64,000 bases of DNA from contig NZ_JAJQQZ010000001.1 of assembly GCF_021729015.1 (NCBI RefSeq), positions 1,116,001 through 1,180,000 on the forward strand, read 5' to 3'. Each line of letters starts with the position of its first letter. Position 1 is the stretch's first letter. This DNA is from Halobacterium rubrum. Its GTDB lineage: Archaea; Halobacteriota; Halobacteria; Halobacteriales; Halobacteriaceae. Under the pieces are notes generated by a model, which saw nothing but the letters and a program-made list of their open reading frames with translations, searched no databases and was not told where the DNA came from. Shown in pieces: positions 24,333 through 32,464 of the stretch. The position numbers and the translations under genes were made by a program.

Positions 24333-24692
24333 ATGACGATCTTCAAGGAGACAGTCGAGACGGAGCCGCTGACGGTCTCGGAGGCCAAAGAGCTGCTCTC
24401 CGAGGTCGAGGCAGAGCGCGCGCTCGACGAGGACCGCGAGCTCCGCTTCGAGCTGTCGCGGGCCATCGAGCACGCGAACCGGTTCGCGGTGCTGGAGGCC
24501 GAGGAGTCCCGGGAGTTCGTCGACGAGCTGCTGGCCCTCGACGTGCTCGACGACGAGGACGTGGCGTACAAGGTCGTGGACCTGCTGCCGCGGACGCGGA
24601 CGGAGCTGCGCTCGGTCTTCGCGAACGAGCGGTACGCGATGTCCGGCGACGAGCTGGACGAGATTCTGAACGTCGTCGCGAAGTACGCCTGA
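24333..24692 (+). CDS. rpoF: RNA polymerase subunit Rpo4 (Rpb4/RpoF)
   Basis: 119 residues beginning MTIFKETVETEPLTVSEAK. The Rpb4 signature is the helical SRAIEHANRFAVLEAEES followed by LLALDVLDDEDVAYKVVDLLP and a C-terminal MSGDELDEILNVVAKYA. It pairs with Rpo7 (RpoE) to form the RNA polymerase stalk; rpoE is not in this window. It is co-transcribed with rpl21e, with a one-base gap. Confidence 0.93.
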   Translation: MTIFKETVETEPLTVSEAKELLSEVEAERALDEDRELRFELSRAIEHANRFAVLEAEESREFVDELLALDVLDDEDVAYKVVDLLPRTRTELRSVFANERYAMSGDELDEILNVVAKYA

Positions 24693-24702
24693 GTGGCCGA
24701 CC

Positions 24703-24710
24703 GTTTAAGT
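24703..24710 (+). promoter_or_regulatory. TATA box of DUF655 gene
   Basis: gtttaagt, about 27 bases before the ATG at 24734, within the 41-base gap after rpoF. It indicates separate transcription. Confidence 0.5.
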
Positions 24711-24733
24711 GTCGGCTCGGCGTACGTCCTCGT

Positions 24734-25306
24734 ATGAGTGATACGTCTTCGACGGACGACGACGAGGTCGAGTCTGCCGTCGTCCTCGACTTTCTCGCGC
24801 ACGGCCGATCGGACGGCCGGAGCTACGGCGACGGCGCGGTGGCGTACGCCGTCTCCACCGAGGATTTCACGCTCTACGAGCTGAGTCTGTCGGGCGACGC
24901 CGACATCTCTATCCTGGACCGAGTGCGGGTCCGGCCGGACTTCGAGGACGGCATCGAGCGCGGACGGACGGCGGAGTACGACGACCTCTCGGACGGCGCG
25001 CGGTCGGAACTGGACTACGTCGTCGAGGACGTCGTGGACGCCAACGAGCGGCGGTTCGTGGACTTCTACAACGACGCCCAGCCCATCTCCCTGCGGCTCC
25101 ACCAGCTGAATCTGCTGCCGGGCATCGGGGAAAAACTCCGGGACAACATTCTCGACGAGCGCAAGCGCCACGGGCCCTTCGAGAGCTTCGAGGACATCGA
25201 GGAGCGCGTGGACGGCCTGCACAACCCCCGAGAGGTCGTCGTGGAGCGCATCCTCGACGAGATCCGAGACGACGACCTGAAGTACTACAACTTCGCGTCC
25301 TCGTAG
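24734..25306 (+). CDS. DUF655 family nucleic acid-binding protein
   Basis: 190 residues. The N-terminal half is a beta-rich OB-like domain (AVAYAVSTEDFTLYELSL). Residues ~118-180 form helix-hairpin-helix motifs (LLPGIGEKLRDNILDERK, then FESFEDIEERV). This is the archaeal DUF655 protein, nearly always found between rpoF and ksgA, so a role in rRNA or tRNA maturation or in transcription is often supposed. No catalytic residues are evident. Confidence 0.9.
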   Translation: MSDTSSTDDDEVESAVVLDFLAHGRSDGRSYGDGAVAYAVSTEDFTLYELSLSGDADISILDRVRVRPDFEDGIERGRTAEYDDLSDGARSELDYVVEDVVDANERRFVDFYNDAQPISLRLHQLNLLPGIGEKLRDNILDERKRHGPFESFEDIEERVDGLHNPREVVVERILDEIRDDDLKYYNFASS

Positions 25307-25343
25307 CGGGGGGTTTAGGGGGGGTGAGAGGGTACATCCGGCA

Positions 25344-26183
25344 ATGACTGCTTCGCGGGACCCGGACGCGCTGATTCGACGCGCGGGCCGTCCAGACCCC
25401 GAGTTCGACCAGCACTTCCTCGTGGACGACCGGGTGCTCGACCGCATTCCCACGTACGCCGAGCGCTTCGACCGCAGCCACGTTCTCGAGGTCGGCGCGG
25501 GGACGGGCGCCCTCACGGACCGGCTGCTCGACGTCGCGGACCGCGTGACGGCCGTCGAGCGCGACGAGGACTACGCCGCGTTCCTCCGCGAGGAGTTCGC
25601 CGACGAGATAGCCGCTGGCGACCTCGACGTCGTGCAGGGCGACGCGCTCGACGTCGACCTCCCCGAGTTCTCGTGTTCGGTGTCGAATCTGCCCTACGGC
25701 GTCTCGAGCGAGGTGACGTTCCGGCTGCTCCCCGAGGGCGAGCCGATGGTGTTGATGTACCAGCTGGAGTTCGCCGAGCGGATGGCCGCCGAGCCGGGGA
25801 CGAGTGACTACGGCCGGCTGTCGGTGGCGGCCCAGCACTACGCGGACGTCGAACTGGTCGAGACCGTCCCCCCCGAGGCGTTCGACCCGCAGCCGCGCGT
25901 CGAGAGCGCCGTCGTTCGATTGACGCCCCGCGAGCCCGACTACGAGGTCGGCGACGAGGCGTTCTTCCTCGACTTCGTGAAGGCGCTGTTCACGCAGCGC
26001 CGGAAGACCACCCGGAACGCCATCCGGAACACCGCCCACATCTCGGGCCTGGAGCGGCCCGACGCGGTCGTGGACGCCGTCGACGAGGACGTGCTCCGGC
26101 AGCGGCCCGGGAACCTCGACCCGTCGGCGTTCGCGGCGCTGGCGAACGTCGCGCTCGGCGTCGAGGGGGGTGGCGACCCGTGA
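25344..26183 (+). CDS. ksgA: 16S rRNA dimethyladenosine transferase KsgA/RsmA
   Basis: 279 residues. The SAM-binding loop is VLEVGAGTGALT near residue 48, and the catalytic motif SNLPYGVSSEV is near residue 115. The C-terminal helical domain has FTQRRKTTRNAIRNT. The enzyme dimethylates two adjacent adenosines at the 3' end of 16S rRNA, a universal late step in small-subunit assembly. A TATA-like gtttagg near 25313 is ~27 bases before the ATG. The stop overlaps the next gene's GTG. Confidence 0.95.
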   Translation: MTASRDPDALIRRAGRPDPEFDQHFLVDDRVLDRIPTYAERFDRSHVLEVGAGTGALTDRLLDVADRVTAVERDEDYAAFLREEFADEIAAGDLDVVQGDALDVDLPEFSCSVSNLPYGVSSEVTFRLLPEGEPMVLMYQLEFAERMAAEPGTSDYGRLSVAAQHYADVELVETVPPEAFDPQPRVESAVVRLTPREPDYEVGDEAFFLDFVKALFTQRRKTTRNAIRNTAHISGLERPDAVVDAVDEDVLRQRPGNLDPSAFAALANVALGVEGGGDP

Positions 26184-27322
26184 CCACCACCGCGAGCGAA
26201 GTGGTCGACACCCTGCACGGGCTGTCGCTCGTCGAACAGGTCGGTGCGACCGTGTTCGCCGTGGCGCTGCTGGTGGCAGCGCTGTGGCTGGCGCGCCGCG
26301 TGTGGTGGAGCCGGGAGTCGCGAATCCTGCACGTCGTGGTGGGCGCCGTCGGGCTGGCGGCGATCGGCGCGGCCGGCGCAGTGGTGGTGGTCGTCTGGGG
26401 GCTGGAGAGCGCGGCCGTCGACCGCCTCCGGAGCCTCCAGGTGGGCGTTCGAGTGGTGGCCCGAATCGCCATCACGATGGGGTTGTTCGCGGCTGTCTAC
26501 GTCGGCACTGGCGCCCTCGAGGACGTCGTCGAGCGGTTCACGCGGACGCAGGAGGGCATCACCGACCACCAGACCGAGGTGACGTTCCGCATCCTCCAGA
26601 TCACGCTGTACATCGCGACGCTGATCGCGGCCCTCGGGTTCTGGAACGTCGACCTCTCCGGGCTGCTCATCGGTGCGGGCTTCGCCGGCATCGTGCTCGG
26701 CATGGCCGCCCGACAGACACTGGGCGCGGTCATCGCCGGACTCGTCTTGATGTTCTCGCGGCCGTTCGAGATCGGGGACTGGGTGAAGATCGGGGACAAG
26801 CACGGCATCGTGACGGACATCACCATCGTGAACACGCGCCTGCAGACGTTCGACGGCGAGTACGTGATGTTGCCCAACGACCTCGTCGGCTCCAACGAGA
26901 TCGTGAACCGGTCGCGGAAGGGCCGGCTACGCATCCACGTCGAGGCCGGCGTGGACTACGGGACGGACGTGCAACACGCGATGGACGTGGCGAAGTCGGC
27001 GCTGAGCGACGTCGAGGACGTGCTGTCGGTGCCGCGGCCGCAGGTCGTCCTGAAGGAGTTCGCGGACTCGGCGGTGGTGCTGGACATCCGGGTGTGGATC
27101 GACAAGCCGAGTTCGCGGCGGCGCTGGCGCGCCCAGACCGCGGTCATCCGCGCGGTGAAGTCTGCTTTCGAGGAGGAGGGCATCAAGATCCCGTTCCCGC
27201 AGCGGGAGGTCTCGGGTCGCGCGGAGACCGGTGGCTTCCGGGTGCACGAACAACAGCCCGGGGACGAAGCGGTGGAGGACGCCTCGGAGCCCCGGCAGGT
27301 CGAGGGTGAGGACGATGACTGA
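26180..27322 (+). CDS. mscS: MscS-family mechanosensitive channel, long form
   Basis: 380 residues from a GTG that overlaps the ksgA stop. There are about four or five membrane segments in residues 20-200. The pore helix region is AGFAGIVLGMAARQTLGAVI, the beta domain is FEIGDWVKIGDKHGIVTDI and VMLPNDLVGSNEIVN, and a full C-terminal alpha/beta cage ends in IKIPFPQREV. This is the complete MscS layout, unlike the shorter protein beside dacZ. It releases solutes during hypo-osmotic shock. Its end overlaps the next methyltransferase gene by 8 bases. Confidence 0.93.
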   Translation: MTTTASEVVDTLHGLSLVEQVGATVFAVALLVAALWLARRVWWSRESRILHVVVGAVGLAAIGAAGAVVVVVWGLESAAVDRLRSLQVGVRVVARIAITMGLFAAVYVGTGALEDVVERFTRTQEGITDHQTEVTFRILQITLYIATLIAALGFWNVDLSGLLIGAGFAGIVLGMAARQTLGAVIAGLVLMFSRPFEIGDWVKIGDKHGIVTDITIVNTRLQTFDGEYVMLPNDLVGSNEIVNRSRKGRLRIHVEAGVDYGTDVQHAMDVAKSALSDVEDVLSVPRPQVVLKEFADSAVVLDIRVWIDKPSSRRRWRAQTAVIRAVKSAFEEEGIKIPFPQREVSGRAETGGFRVHEQQPGDEAVEDASEPRQVEGEDDD

Positions 27323-27890
27323 CCTCGCCGACCGCCGGGGCGCTGGCGCGGACGTCTACCAGCCGGCCGAGGACACGCACCTGCTGGCGGAGGCGGCGGT
27401 CGCGGAGATTCAGCCGCCGGCGCGCGTGCTGGACGTCGGGACGGGTTCGGGCTACGTGGCGGCGACCGTGCGCGACGAGACGGGCGCCGACGTGGTCGGG
27501 ACCGACCTGAATCCGTTCGCGGTCCGGCAGGCCGCCGACCGCGGGGTGCCGGTCGTCCGGGGGGACCTGGTGTCCGCGTTCCGCGAGGACGCCTTCGACG
27601 TGGTGGTGTTCAATCCGCCGTACCTGCCGCGGGACGAGAACGCCGCCCGGGACGACTGGATGGAGGTCGCGCTGTCGGGCGGCGAGACCGGCCGGGAGGT
27701 CGTCGAGGCCTTCTTCGACGCCGTGGGGCGCGTGCTGGCTCCGGACGGCTTCGTGCTCGTGCTCGTGAGCACGCTCACTGGCGTCGAGGAAGTCGTCGAG
27801 TACGCCGGCGGGCGGGGGTTCTCGGCGGCGGCGGTCCGCGAGGAGTCGTTCCCCTTCGAGACCCTGACCGTGCTCAAACTCCGCGAATAA
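27315..27890 (+). CDS. HemK2/Mtq2-type protein or RNA N-methyltransferase
   Basis: 191 residues. The SAM site is VLDVGTGSGYVAATV near residue 37, and the catalytic NPPY motif is in VVVFNPPYLPRDENA near residue 98. NPPY enzymes methylate glutamine or adenine nitrogen. The small single-domain form with VYQPAEDTHLL at the start is the archaeal/eukaryotic HemK2 (Mtq2) type, which modifies the glutamine of release factor eRF1 or aRF1. It is in an operon with mscS and ksgA, overlapping the former. Confidence 0.88.
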   Translation: MTDLADRRGAGADVYQPAEDTHLLAEAAVAEIQPPARVLDVGTGSGYVAATVRDETGADVVGTDLNPFAVRQAADRGVPVVRGDLVSAFREDAFDVVVFNPPYLPRDENAARDDWMEVALSGGETGREVVEAFFDAVGRVLAPDGFVLVLVSTLTGVEEVVEYAGGRGFSAAAVREESFPFETLTVLKLRE

Positions 27891-27902
27891 CTATCGGGTA
27901 TA

Positions 27903-27925
27903 TTCTCGTAGAGAAAATATTAAAC
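27903..27925 (+). promoter_or_regulatory. metE operon promoter with abutting palindrome
   Basis: A perfect inverted repeat TTCTC-GTA-GAGAA (27903-27915) runs directly into the TATA element aaaatattaaac (27914-27925). The start codon is at 27951. A second motif, tgtcgtag, occurs twice (27933 and 27943 regions) near the transcription start. The AT-rich stretch contrasts with its surroundings. The palindrome overlaps the BRE position, so it could bind a repressor of methionine genes. Confidence 0.5.
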
Positions 27926-27950
27926 GTGGGAATGTCGTAGCGTGTCGTAG

Positions 27951-28964
27951 ATGACACGCATCGCCACGACGCCCGGCCTGTTCCCGCTGCCCGACGACGC
28001 CAAGGAGGCGCTGTCGGACCTGAAAGGCCACCAGAAGGGCGACCTCGTCTCCGGCGACGAATCCGCTGACGTCTCGGCCGTCTACGACGACGTCCGCGAG
28101 GAACTCGTCGCACTCCAGCAGGACGCCGGCCTCGACCGCGTGGTCGAAGGGCAGGCACGCTGGGACGACATGCTCGCCCACCCACTGACCGTACACGACA
28201 ACGTCTCGCCCGGCGGCATCGTCCGCTACTACGACAACAACAACTTCTACCGCGACCCCGTCGTCGAGGGCGAGCTGACGTTCTCCGGCGACCTCGCCGG
28301 CGACCTCGAGACGGCGGCCGGCCTCACCGACGACCTGCAGGCGGTCGTCCCCGGCCCGTACTCGCTGGCCGACCTCGCGACCGACGAGCACTACGGCGAC
28401 GACGCCGACTTCCAGGCCGCCGTCGCCGACTTCCTCGCGGGCGAGGTCGAAGCGTTCCCGGAGGCCGTCGAGACGGTGTTCCTCCTCGAGCCCTCGCTGG
28501 TCGAGAACGCACCCGGCGACGGCGCCGACGAGCGAGCCAGCGAGGCCATCGACACTGTCGCGTCGGCCGTGGACGCCGACGTGGTCGCCCACCCCTACTG
28601 GGGCGCGCTGGACGAGAAGGTCCACGCCCACCTGCTGGACGCCGACGTCGACGCGGTCGGCTACGACCTCGTCGCCGACCACGACGACAACGTCTACAAC
28701 GTCGCCGAGTACGGCACCAAAGACTCGGTCGCGCTGGGCGTCGTCGACGGTCAGAACACGCTCGTGGAGTCCCCAGACACCATCCGCGAGCGCGTCGACT
28801 GGTTCGAAGACCAGGTGCCAAACGACTTCGAGGACGTCTACGTCACCGCGAACACCGGCCTGTTCTACCTGCCCGTGAACCGCTTCGAAGAGAAACTCCG
28901 CGCGCTCGGCGCCGCCACCGGTGCGGACGACAGCGAAGACCACGAGGACGAGGTGACAGCATGA
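27951..28964 (+). CDS. MetE-like methionine synthase paralogue, zinc-site-deficient
   Basis: 337 residues related to cobalamin-independent methionine synthase. TTPGLFPLPDDAKEAL at the start and PGPYSLADLATDEHYGDD match the barrel of the family. The translated sequence contains no cysteine at all, whereas MetE binds its catalytic zinc through cysteines and a histidine. It therefore probably corresponds to the non-catalytic, substrate-binding half or partner. It overlaps the following catalytic metE gene by ATGA, so the two are made together, perhaps as a complex. Confidence 0.82.
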   Translation: MTRIATTPGLFPLPDDAKEALSDLKGHQKGDLVSGDESADVSAVYDDVREELVALQQDAGLDRVVEGQARWDDMLAHPLTVHDNVSPGGIVRYYDNNNFYRDPVVEGELTFSGDLAGDLETAAGLTDDLQAVVPGPYSLADLATDEHYGDDADFQAAVADFLAGEVEAFPEAVETVFLLEPSLVENAPGDGADERASEAIDTVASAVDADVVAHPYWGALDEKVHAHLLDADVDAVGYDLVADHDDNVYNVAEYGTKDSVALGVVDGQNTLVESPDTIRERVDWFEDQVPNDFEDVYVTANTGLFYLPVNRFEEKLRALGAATGADDSEDHEDEVTA

Positions 28965-30070
28965 CCGACACCCGCGAGCAGTTCCGGCCCGAGGACCACG
29001 ACAACGACCACTTCCTGCTGACGACCGTCGTCGGCTCCTACCCGAAGCCGAAGTGGCTCGACCGCGCGAAGGACCTCTACGAGGACAGCGTTGCGACGGA
29101 GTCGCAACGAGACGGAGGCGGCGAAGCCGCCGGAGCAGCCGACTTCGGCGAGGACGAGTGGGAGGAGGCCAAGGACGACGCCGCCCGCCTCATCACGAAC
29201 GAGCACGAGCGCGCCGGCCTCGACGTGGTCGTGGACGGCGAGATGCGGCGCAACGAGATGGTGGAGTTCTTCGCCCACCGCATCGACGGCTACGAGTTCA
29301 ACGGCCCGGTGAAGGTCTGGGGCCACAACTACTTCGACAAGCCCAGCGTCGTCGACGAGGTCAGCTACGACGAGTCCTGGCTCGTCGACGAGTACGAGTT
29401 CACCGCGAGCGTCGCCGACCGCCCGGTCAAAGTCCCCATCACGGGGCCGTACACGCTCGCGAACTGGAGTTTCAACGAGGCCTACGACGACGAGGAGAGT
29501 CTGGCCTACGACCTCGCGGACCTCGTCAACGAGGAGATCGAGAAGCTCGTCGAGGCGGGCGCCCGCTACATCCAGATCGACGAGCCGGCGCTGGCGACGA
29601 CGCCCGACGACCACGCCATCGTCGGCGAGTGCCTCGAACGCATCGCCGCCGGCATCCCCGAGGACGTCCGCATCGGCCTCCACGTCTGTTACGGGGACTA
29701 CTCCCGCATCTACCCCGAGATTCTGGAGTTCCCGGTCGACGAGTTCGACCTCGAGCTCGCGAACGGCGACTACGAACAGCTCGACGTCTTCGAGGACCCC
29801 GCGTTCACGAAGGACCTCGCGCTCGGCGTCGTCGACGCGCACGTCGCCGAAGTCGAGTCCGTCGAGGAGATCGAGGCGAACATCCGGAAGGGCCTGGAGG
29901 TCGTCCCGCCCGAACAGCTCACCGTCAGCCCCGACTGCGGCGTGAAGCTGCTACCCCGCGAGGTCGCCTACGGGAAGATGGCGAACCTCGTCGAGGCCGC
30001 CCGCAACGTCGAAGCAGACCTCGACAGCGGCGACATCGACGTCGCGGCACCCACCCCGGCAGGCGACTAG
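28961..30070 (+). CDS. metE: Methionine synthase, cobalamin-independent (MetE C-terminal type)
   Basis: 369 residues with the catalytic barrel of MetE. TTVVGSYPKPKWLDRA starts it, VDGEMRRNEMVEFF is the substrate loop, and the zinc ligands appear in IGLHVCYGDY (H-x-C) and TVSPDCGVKL (C). The enzyme methylates homocysteine to methionine using a methylated pterin or a corrinoid protein in archaea. Residues ~43-58 are an in-frame insertion encoded by two perfect palindromes (29090-29108 and 29117-29131). Its stop shares CTAG with the convergent zinc gene. Confidence 0.9.
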   Translation: MTDTREQFRPEDHDNDHFLLTTVVGSYPKPKWLDRAKDLYEDSVATESQRDGGGEAAGAADFGEDEWEEAKDDAARLITNEHERAGLDVVVDGEMRRNEMVEFFAHRIDGYEFNGPVKVWGHNYFDKPSVVDEVSYDESWLVDEYEFTASVADRPVKVPITGPYTLANWSFNEAYDDEESLAYDLADLVNEEIEKLVEAGARYIQIDEPALATTPDDHAIVGECLERIAAGIPEDVRIGLHVCYGDYSRIYPEILEFPVDEFDLELANGDYEQLDVFEDPAFTKDLALGVVDAHVAEVESVEEIEANIRKGLEVVPPEQLTVSPDCGVKLLPREVAYGKMANLVEAARNVEADLDSGDIDVAAPTPAGD

Positions 30071-30348
30071 AGCCCCTCGCTGCGGAGGTCCTCGAGGTGG
30101 CGCGTGCAGACGACGCCCTCCGCCACGAGTTCGCGCTCCGACTCGGCGCCTTCTCCGCCGCTGTCCGCCACCGAGCCGACGTACTCGAAGAGGTCGTAGT
30201 CGGCCGACCCACCACAGTACATGCAGGTGTCGTCGTCGAGCTCGTCGAGGAGGTGCTCGGCGACGCACTGCTCGCAGACCCCCAGCCTGCCCTCCCCCGC
30301 GACGAGTCGGTACGTCCCCCCGGTCTGATTGCAGACGACGCAGTCCAT
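30067..30348 (-). CDS. Small zinc-binding protein of unknown function
   Basis: 93 residues with three metal-type pairs: MDCVVCNQTG at the start, VCEQCVAEH near residue 24 and TCMYCGGS near residue 41. A C..H (VVCTRHLEDL) follows near the end. The arrangement suggests one or two zinc sites, as in a treble-clef or HNH-like finger, but no catalytic motif is clear. The stop codon shares CTAG (30067-30070) with metE from the opposite strand. Not recognised beyond that. Confidence 0.75.
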   Translation of the reverse strand: MDCVVCNQTGGTYRLVAGEGRLGVCEQCVAEHLLDELDDDTCMYCGGSADYDLFEYVGSVADSGGEGAESERELVAEGVVCTRHLEDLRSEGL

Positions 30349-30398
30349 ACGCCGTGCTGACGGTCGACGGCCAAGAGTCTACGGGCCGACGGACCGGT

Positions 30399-30893
30399 TC
30401 ACGCCACCGGCTCCCGAATCGTCTCGTACTCCTCGTCCGAGTAAGCGATGAACCGGACGTCATCGAGGTGGTCGGGGTCGAACGCCCGAATCTCGTCGGC
30501 GATGAGTGCGGCGCCCTCCCGGAGGTCGAACCCGGCGACGCCACAACCCAGCGCCGGCACCACCACGGACTGGCAGCCGCGCTCGTCGGCCGCCGTGAGC
30601 GCGTTCCGGGTGGCCGAACGGATGCTCTCGCTGGTGGCCTTCCCGTCTCCATAGTGTGGCATCGCGGCCGCGTGCACTACATACTCGGCGTCGAGGTCGA
30701 ACGCGTCGGTCACGGCGACTTCGCCGAGATTCACCGGCCCCTCTGCCATCGCAGCCTCGTTCAACTGCTGGCCGGCCGCACGCCGGAGCGCGCCCGCCAC
30801 ACCGGACCCCATCCGCAGGCTCGTTCCGGCGGCGTTCACCAGCGCGTCCGCGGACTGTTCGGCGATGTCTCCCTGGACGACGGTGAACTGCAT
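30399..30893 (-). CDS. Macro-domain ADP-ribose-binding hydrolase
   Basis: 164 residues. The macro domain begins FTVVQGDIAEQSADALVNAA near residue 3, with GSGVAGALRRAAG binding the phosphates and VVVPALGCGVAGFDLREGA near residue 113. Macro domains bind or hydrolyse ADP-ribose, O-acetyl-ADP-ribose or ADP-ribosyl adducts. The full domain is present without extra modules. The gene precedes (downstream of) ndk on the same strand, with a 46-base gap, and may share its transcript. Confidence 0.88.
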   Translation of the reverse strand: MQFTVVQGDIAEQSADALVNAAGTSLRMGSGVAGALRRAAGQQLNEAAMAEGPVNLGEVAVTDAFDLDAEYVVHAAAMPHYGDGKATSESIRSATRNALTAADERGCQSVVVPALGCGVAGFDLREGAALIADEIRAFDPDHLDDVRFIAYSDEEYETIREPVA

Positions 30894-30939
30894 AGCTACG
30901 CGAGTGTTCTGCTCGCTCCCGCAAAAAGGTCGGCGTCCG

Positions 30940-31422
30940 TCAGTGGTCGCCGGCGTCCTCGTACACCCACTGCGAGGTGCCGAGGTCCCAGTCGACGAGT
31001 TCGTCGTCGTCGAAGAACAGGGCGATCTCGCGCTCGTTGGCGCCCTCGTCCTCGTGGTCGCTACCGTGGATGAGGTTGTGACCCAGGTCGTTGCCGTAGT
31101 CGCCGCGGATGGTGCCGGGCGCCGCTTCCTGGGCGTCCGTCGCACCCATCATCTGGCGGACCTGGCGGGTGGCGTCGGCGCCCTCCCAGACCATCGCGAA
31201 CACGGGACCCGACGTGATGAACTCGACGAGCCCGTCGAAGAACGGCTTGTCCTCGTGCTCGGCGTAGTGCTCGTGGGCGAGCTCCTCGCTGATCTGCATG
31301 AACTTCCCGCCCACCATCTTCAGCCCCTTGTCCTCCAGCCGGGAGACGACGTCGCCGATGAGCCCGCGCTGGACGCCGTCGGGCTTGACCATCACGAACG
31401 TGCGCTCGTCGTGGTGGCTCAC
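30940..31422 (-). CDS. ndk: Nucleoside diphosphate kinase
   Basis: 160 residues from the GTG at 31422, giving the start [19 protein letters not shown]. The catalytic histidine is in [19 protein letters not shown] near residue 120, and the KPDG and GLMVGGK-like [11 protein letters not shown] blocks are complete. The enzyme equilibrates nucleoside tri- and diphosphates. It ends in an acidic extension of the halophilic type. It follows rpl24e in the archaeal rpl7ae-rps28e-rpl24e-ndk cluster, 59 bases downstream. Confidence 0.94.
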   Translation of the reverse strand: MSHHDERTFVMVKPDGVQRGLIGDVVSRLEDKGLKMVGGKFMQISEELAHEHYAEHEDKPFFDGLVEFITSGPVFAMVWEGADATRQVRQMMGATDAQEAAPGTIRGDYGNDLGHNLIHGSDHEDEGANEREIALFFDDDELVDWDLGTSQWVYEDAGDH

Positions 31423-31481
31423 GCCGACCACCCCGTGGTCGCGTGAGCGTCGAGCGTCGCGAAGCGTCGCTCGGAAGTCAT

Positions 31482-31670
31482 CTACTGGCCCTCCCCGACT
31501 TCTTCCTCCTCGGTCCACTCCACGTCGCGTGGCTCGCGGCCGAGGTCGGCGTTCTTCTCGCACTTCGCCGAACAGAAGTGGACGGTGCTCCCGTCGTTGT
31601 GCACGAACATCGTACCCGTACCGGGCTCGATGTCCGCGCCACAGTAGTCACAGCTCCGGTTCTCCACCAT
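31482..31670 (-). CDS. rpl24e: 50S ribosomal protein L24e
   Basis: 62 residues. The zinc-binding pairs [11 protein letters not shown] and FCSAKCEKN (four cysteines) define L24e, and [14 protein letters not shown] is the conserved middle. The start overlaps the rps28e stop by one base (31670). It is archaeal/eukaryotic-specific and belongs to the rpl7ae operon. Confidence 0.95.
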   Translation of the reverse strand: MVENRSCDYCGADIEPGTGTMFVHNDGSTVHFCSAKCEKNADLGREPRDVEWTEEEEVGEGQ

Positions 31671-31894
31671 TATTGACCACCGATGGAGTCCGCTTCGCGG
31701 GCCGTTTCCTTGAGCTGGATGATGTCACCAACTCGGACGGGGCCCAGGACGTTCCGCGTGATGATGCGGCCCTGGTTGCCACCCTCCTGGATGCGACACT
31801 TCACCTGCATCGCCTCGCCGTGCATCCCGGTCTTGCCGACGACCTCGATGACCTCGGCAGCCGTGGCGCCCTCTTCAGATTCCTCTGCACTCAT
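31670..31894 (-). CDS. rps28e: 30S ribosomal protein S28e
   Basis: 74 residues. [19 protein letters not shown], then [19 protein letters not shown] and [11 protein letters not shown] match S28e, a small OB-fold protein near the mRNA exit of the small subunit. The N-terminal ~10 residues are acidic, as usual in halophiles. It sits six bases after rpl7ae and abuts rpl24e. Confidence 0.95.
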   Translation of the reverse strand: MSAEESEEGATAAEVIEVVGKTGMHGEAMQVKCRIQEGGNQGRIITRNVLGPVRVGDIIQLKETAREADSIGGQ

Positions 31895-31900
31895 TGTTGG

Positions 31901-32263
31901 TTACTGCAGGTCCTCGACCTTCGTCGAGATGTCCTCGATCTCGTCCTCGGCGTCGCCGGCGTCGACGACGGCCGCGGCAGCGGAGCCGACCTCGAGGCCG
32001 GCCGCGTTGCCGAGCTCGTCCTGGGTCTCCACGAAGACGACCTGGATCCCCTTCTCGGCGGCGAGCTCGGGGAGGTGCATGACGATCTCCTCGGGGGAGA
32101 CGTCCTCCGCGACGAACACGACGTCGGCGTTGCCGCGCTCGACGGCCTTCGTCGTCTCGTTGGTACCTTTCTTCACGCTACCGGTGTCGCGAGCGACCTC
32201 GAGGGACTCGAGGGCTCGCTCCTGGAGGTCTGCTGGAACGTCGTAGTCTACGTATACTGGCAT
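31901..32263 (-). CDS. rpl7ae: 50S ribosomal protein L7Ae
   Basis: 120 residues from the ATG at 32263 ([14 protein letters not shown]). [19 protein letters not shown] and [18 protein letters not shown] are the L7Ae/L30e kink-turn binding surface. L7Ae serves in the ribosome, in box C/D and H/ACA ribonucleoproteins and in archaeal RNase P. It is the first gene of its operon. The nearest TATA-like element on the minus strand lies ~115-120 bases upstream, so the message probably has an unusually long leader. Confidence 0.95.
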   Translation of the reverse strand: MPVYVDYDVPADLQERALESLEVARDTGSVKKGTNETTKAVERGNADVVFVAEDVSPEEIVMHLPELAAEKGIQVVFVETQDELGNAAGLEVGSAAAAVVDAGDAEDEIEDISTKVEDLQ

Positions 32264-32464
32264 TGTGTTCACCTATCCCGCGGACGGGCTTGCGCTCTCG
32301 GCCGAGTAGAGACCTTCCGGCCTCAAGCATCATCGACCCCCGCAGGCTGTATCCCAACACTGGGTCGCCCTCCCGTAAAAGCGCTTTCAATGCCATCGGG
32401 GCGTGTCACGCCGGCACAGCCGCGGACGAAACGCCCTTGCCGCCACTCGCCGTACCCCGACGCG
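32264..32464. promoter_or_regulatory. Divergent control region of rpl7ae and tmcA
   Basis: For rpl7ae, a TATA-like CTTTTAC (minus strand, ~32374-32381) overlaps the palindrome AAAGCGCTTT (32378-32387). It predicts a leader of ~85-90 bases containing GATGATGC (32327-32334). For tmcA no strong TATA box is visible within 40 bases of its ATG. No gene is seen here. Confidence 0.4.

Noticed and set aside
32321-32334. A complete kink-turn hairpin in the rpl7ae leader
   Set aside because: The C-like and D-like boxes are separated by only a few bases and do not leave room for a stem, so only the long leader is reported.
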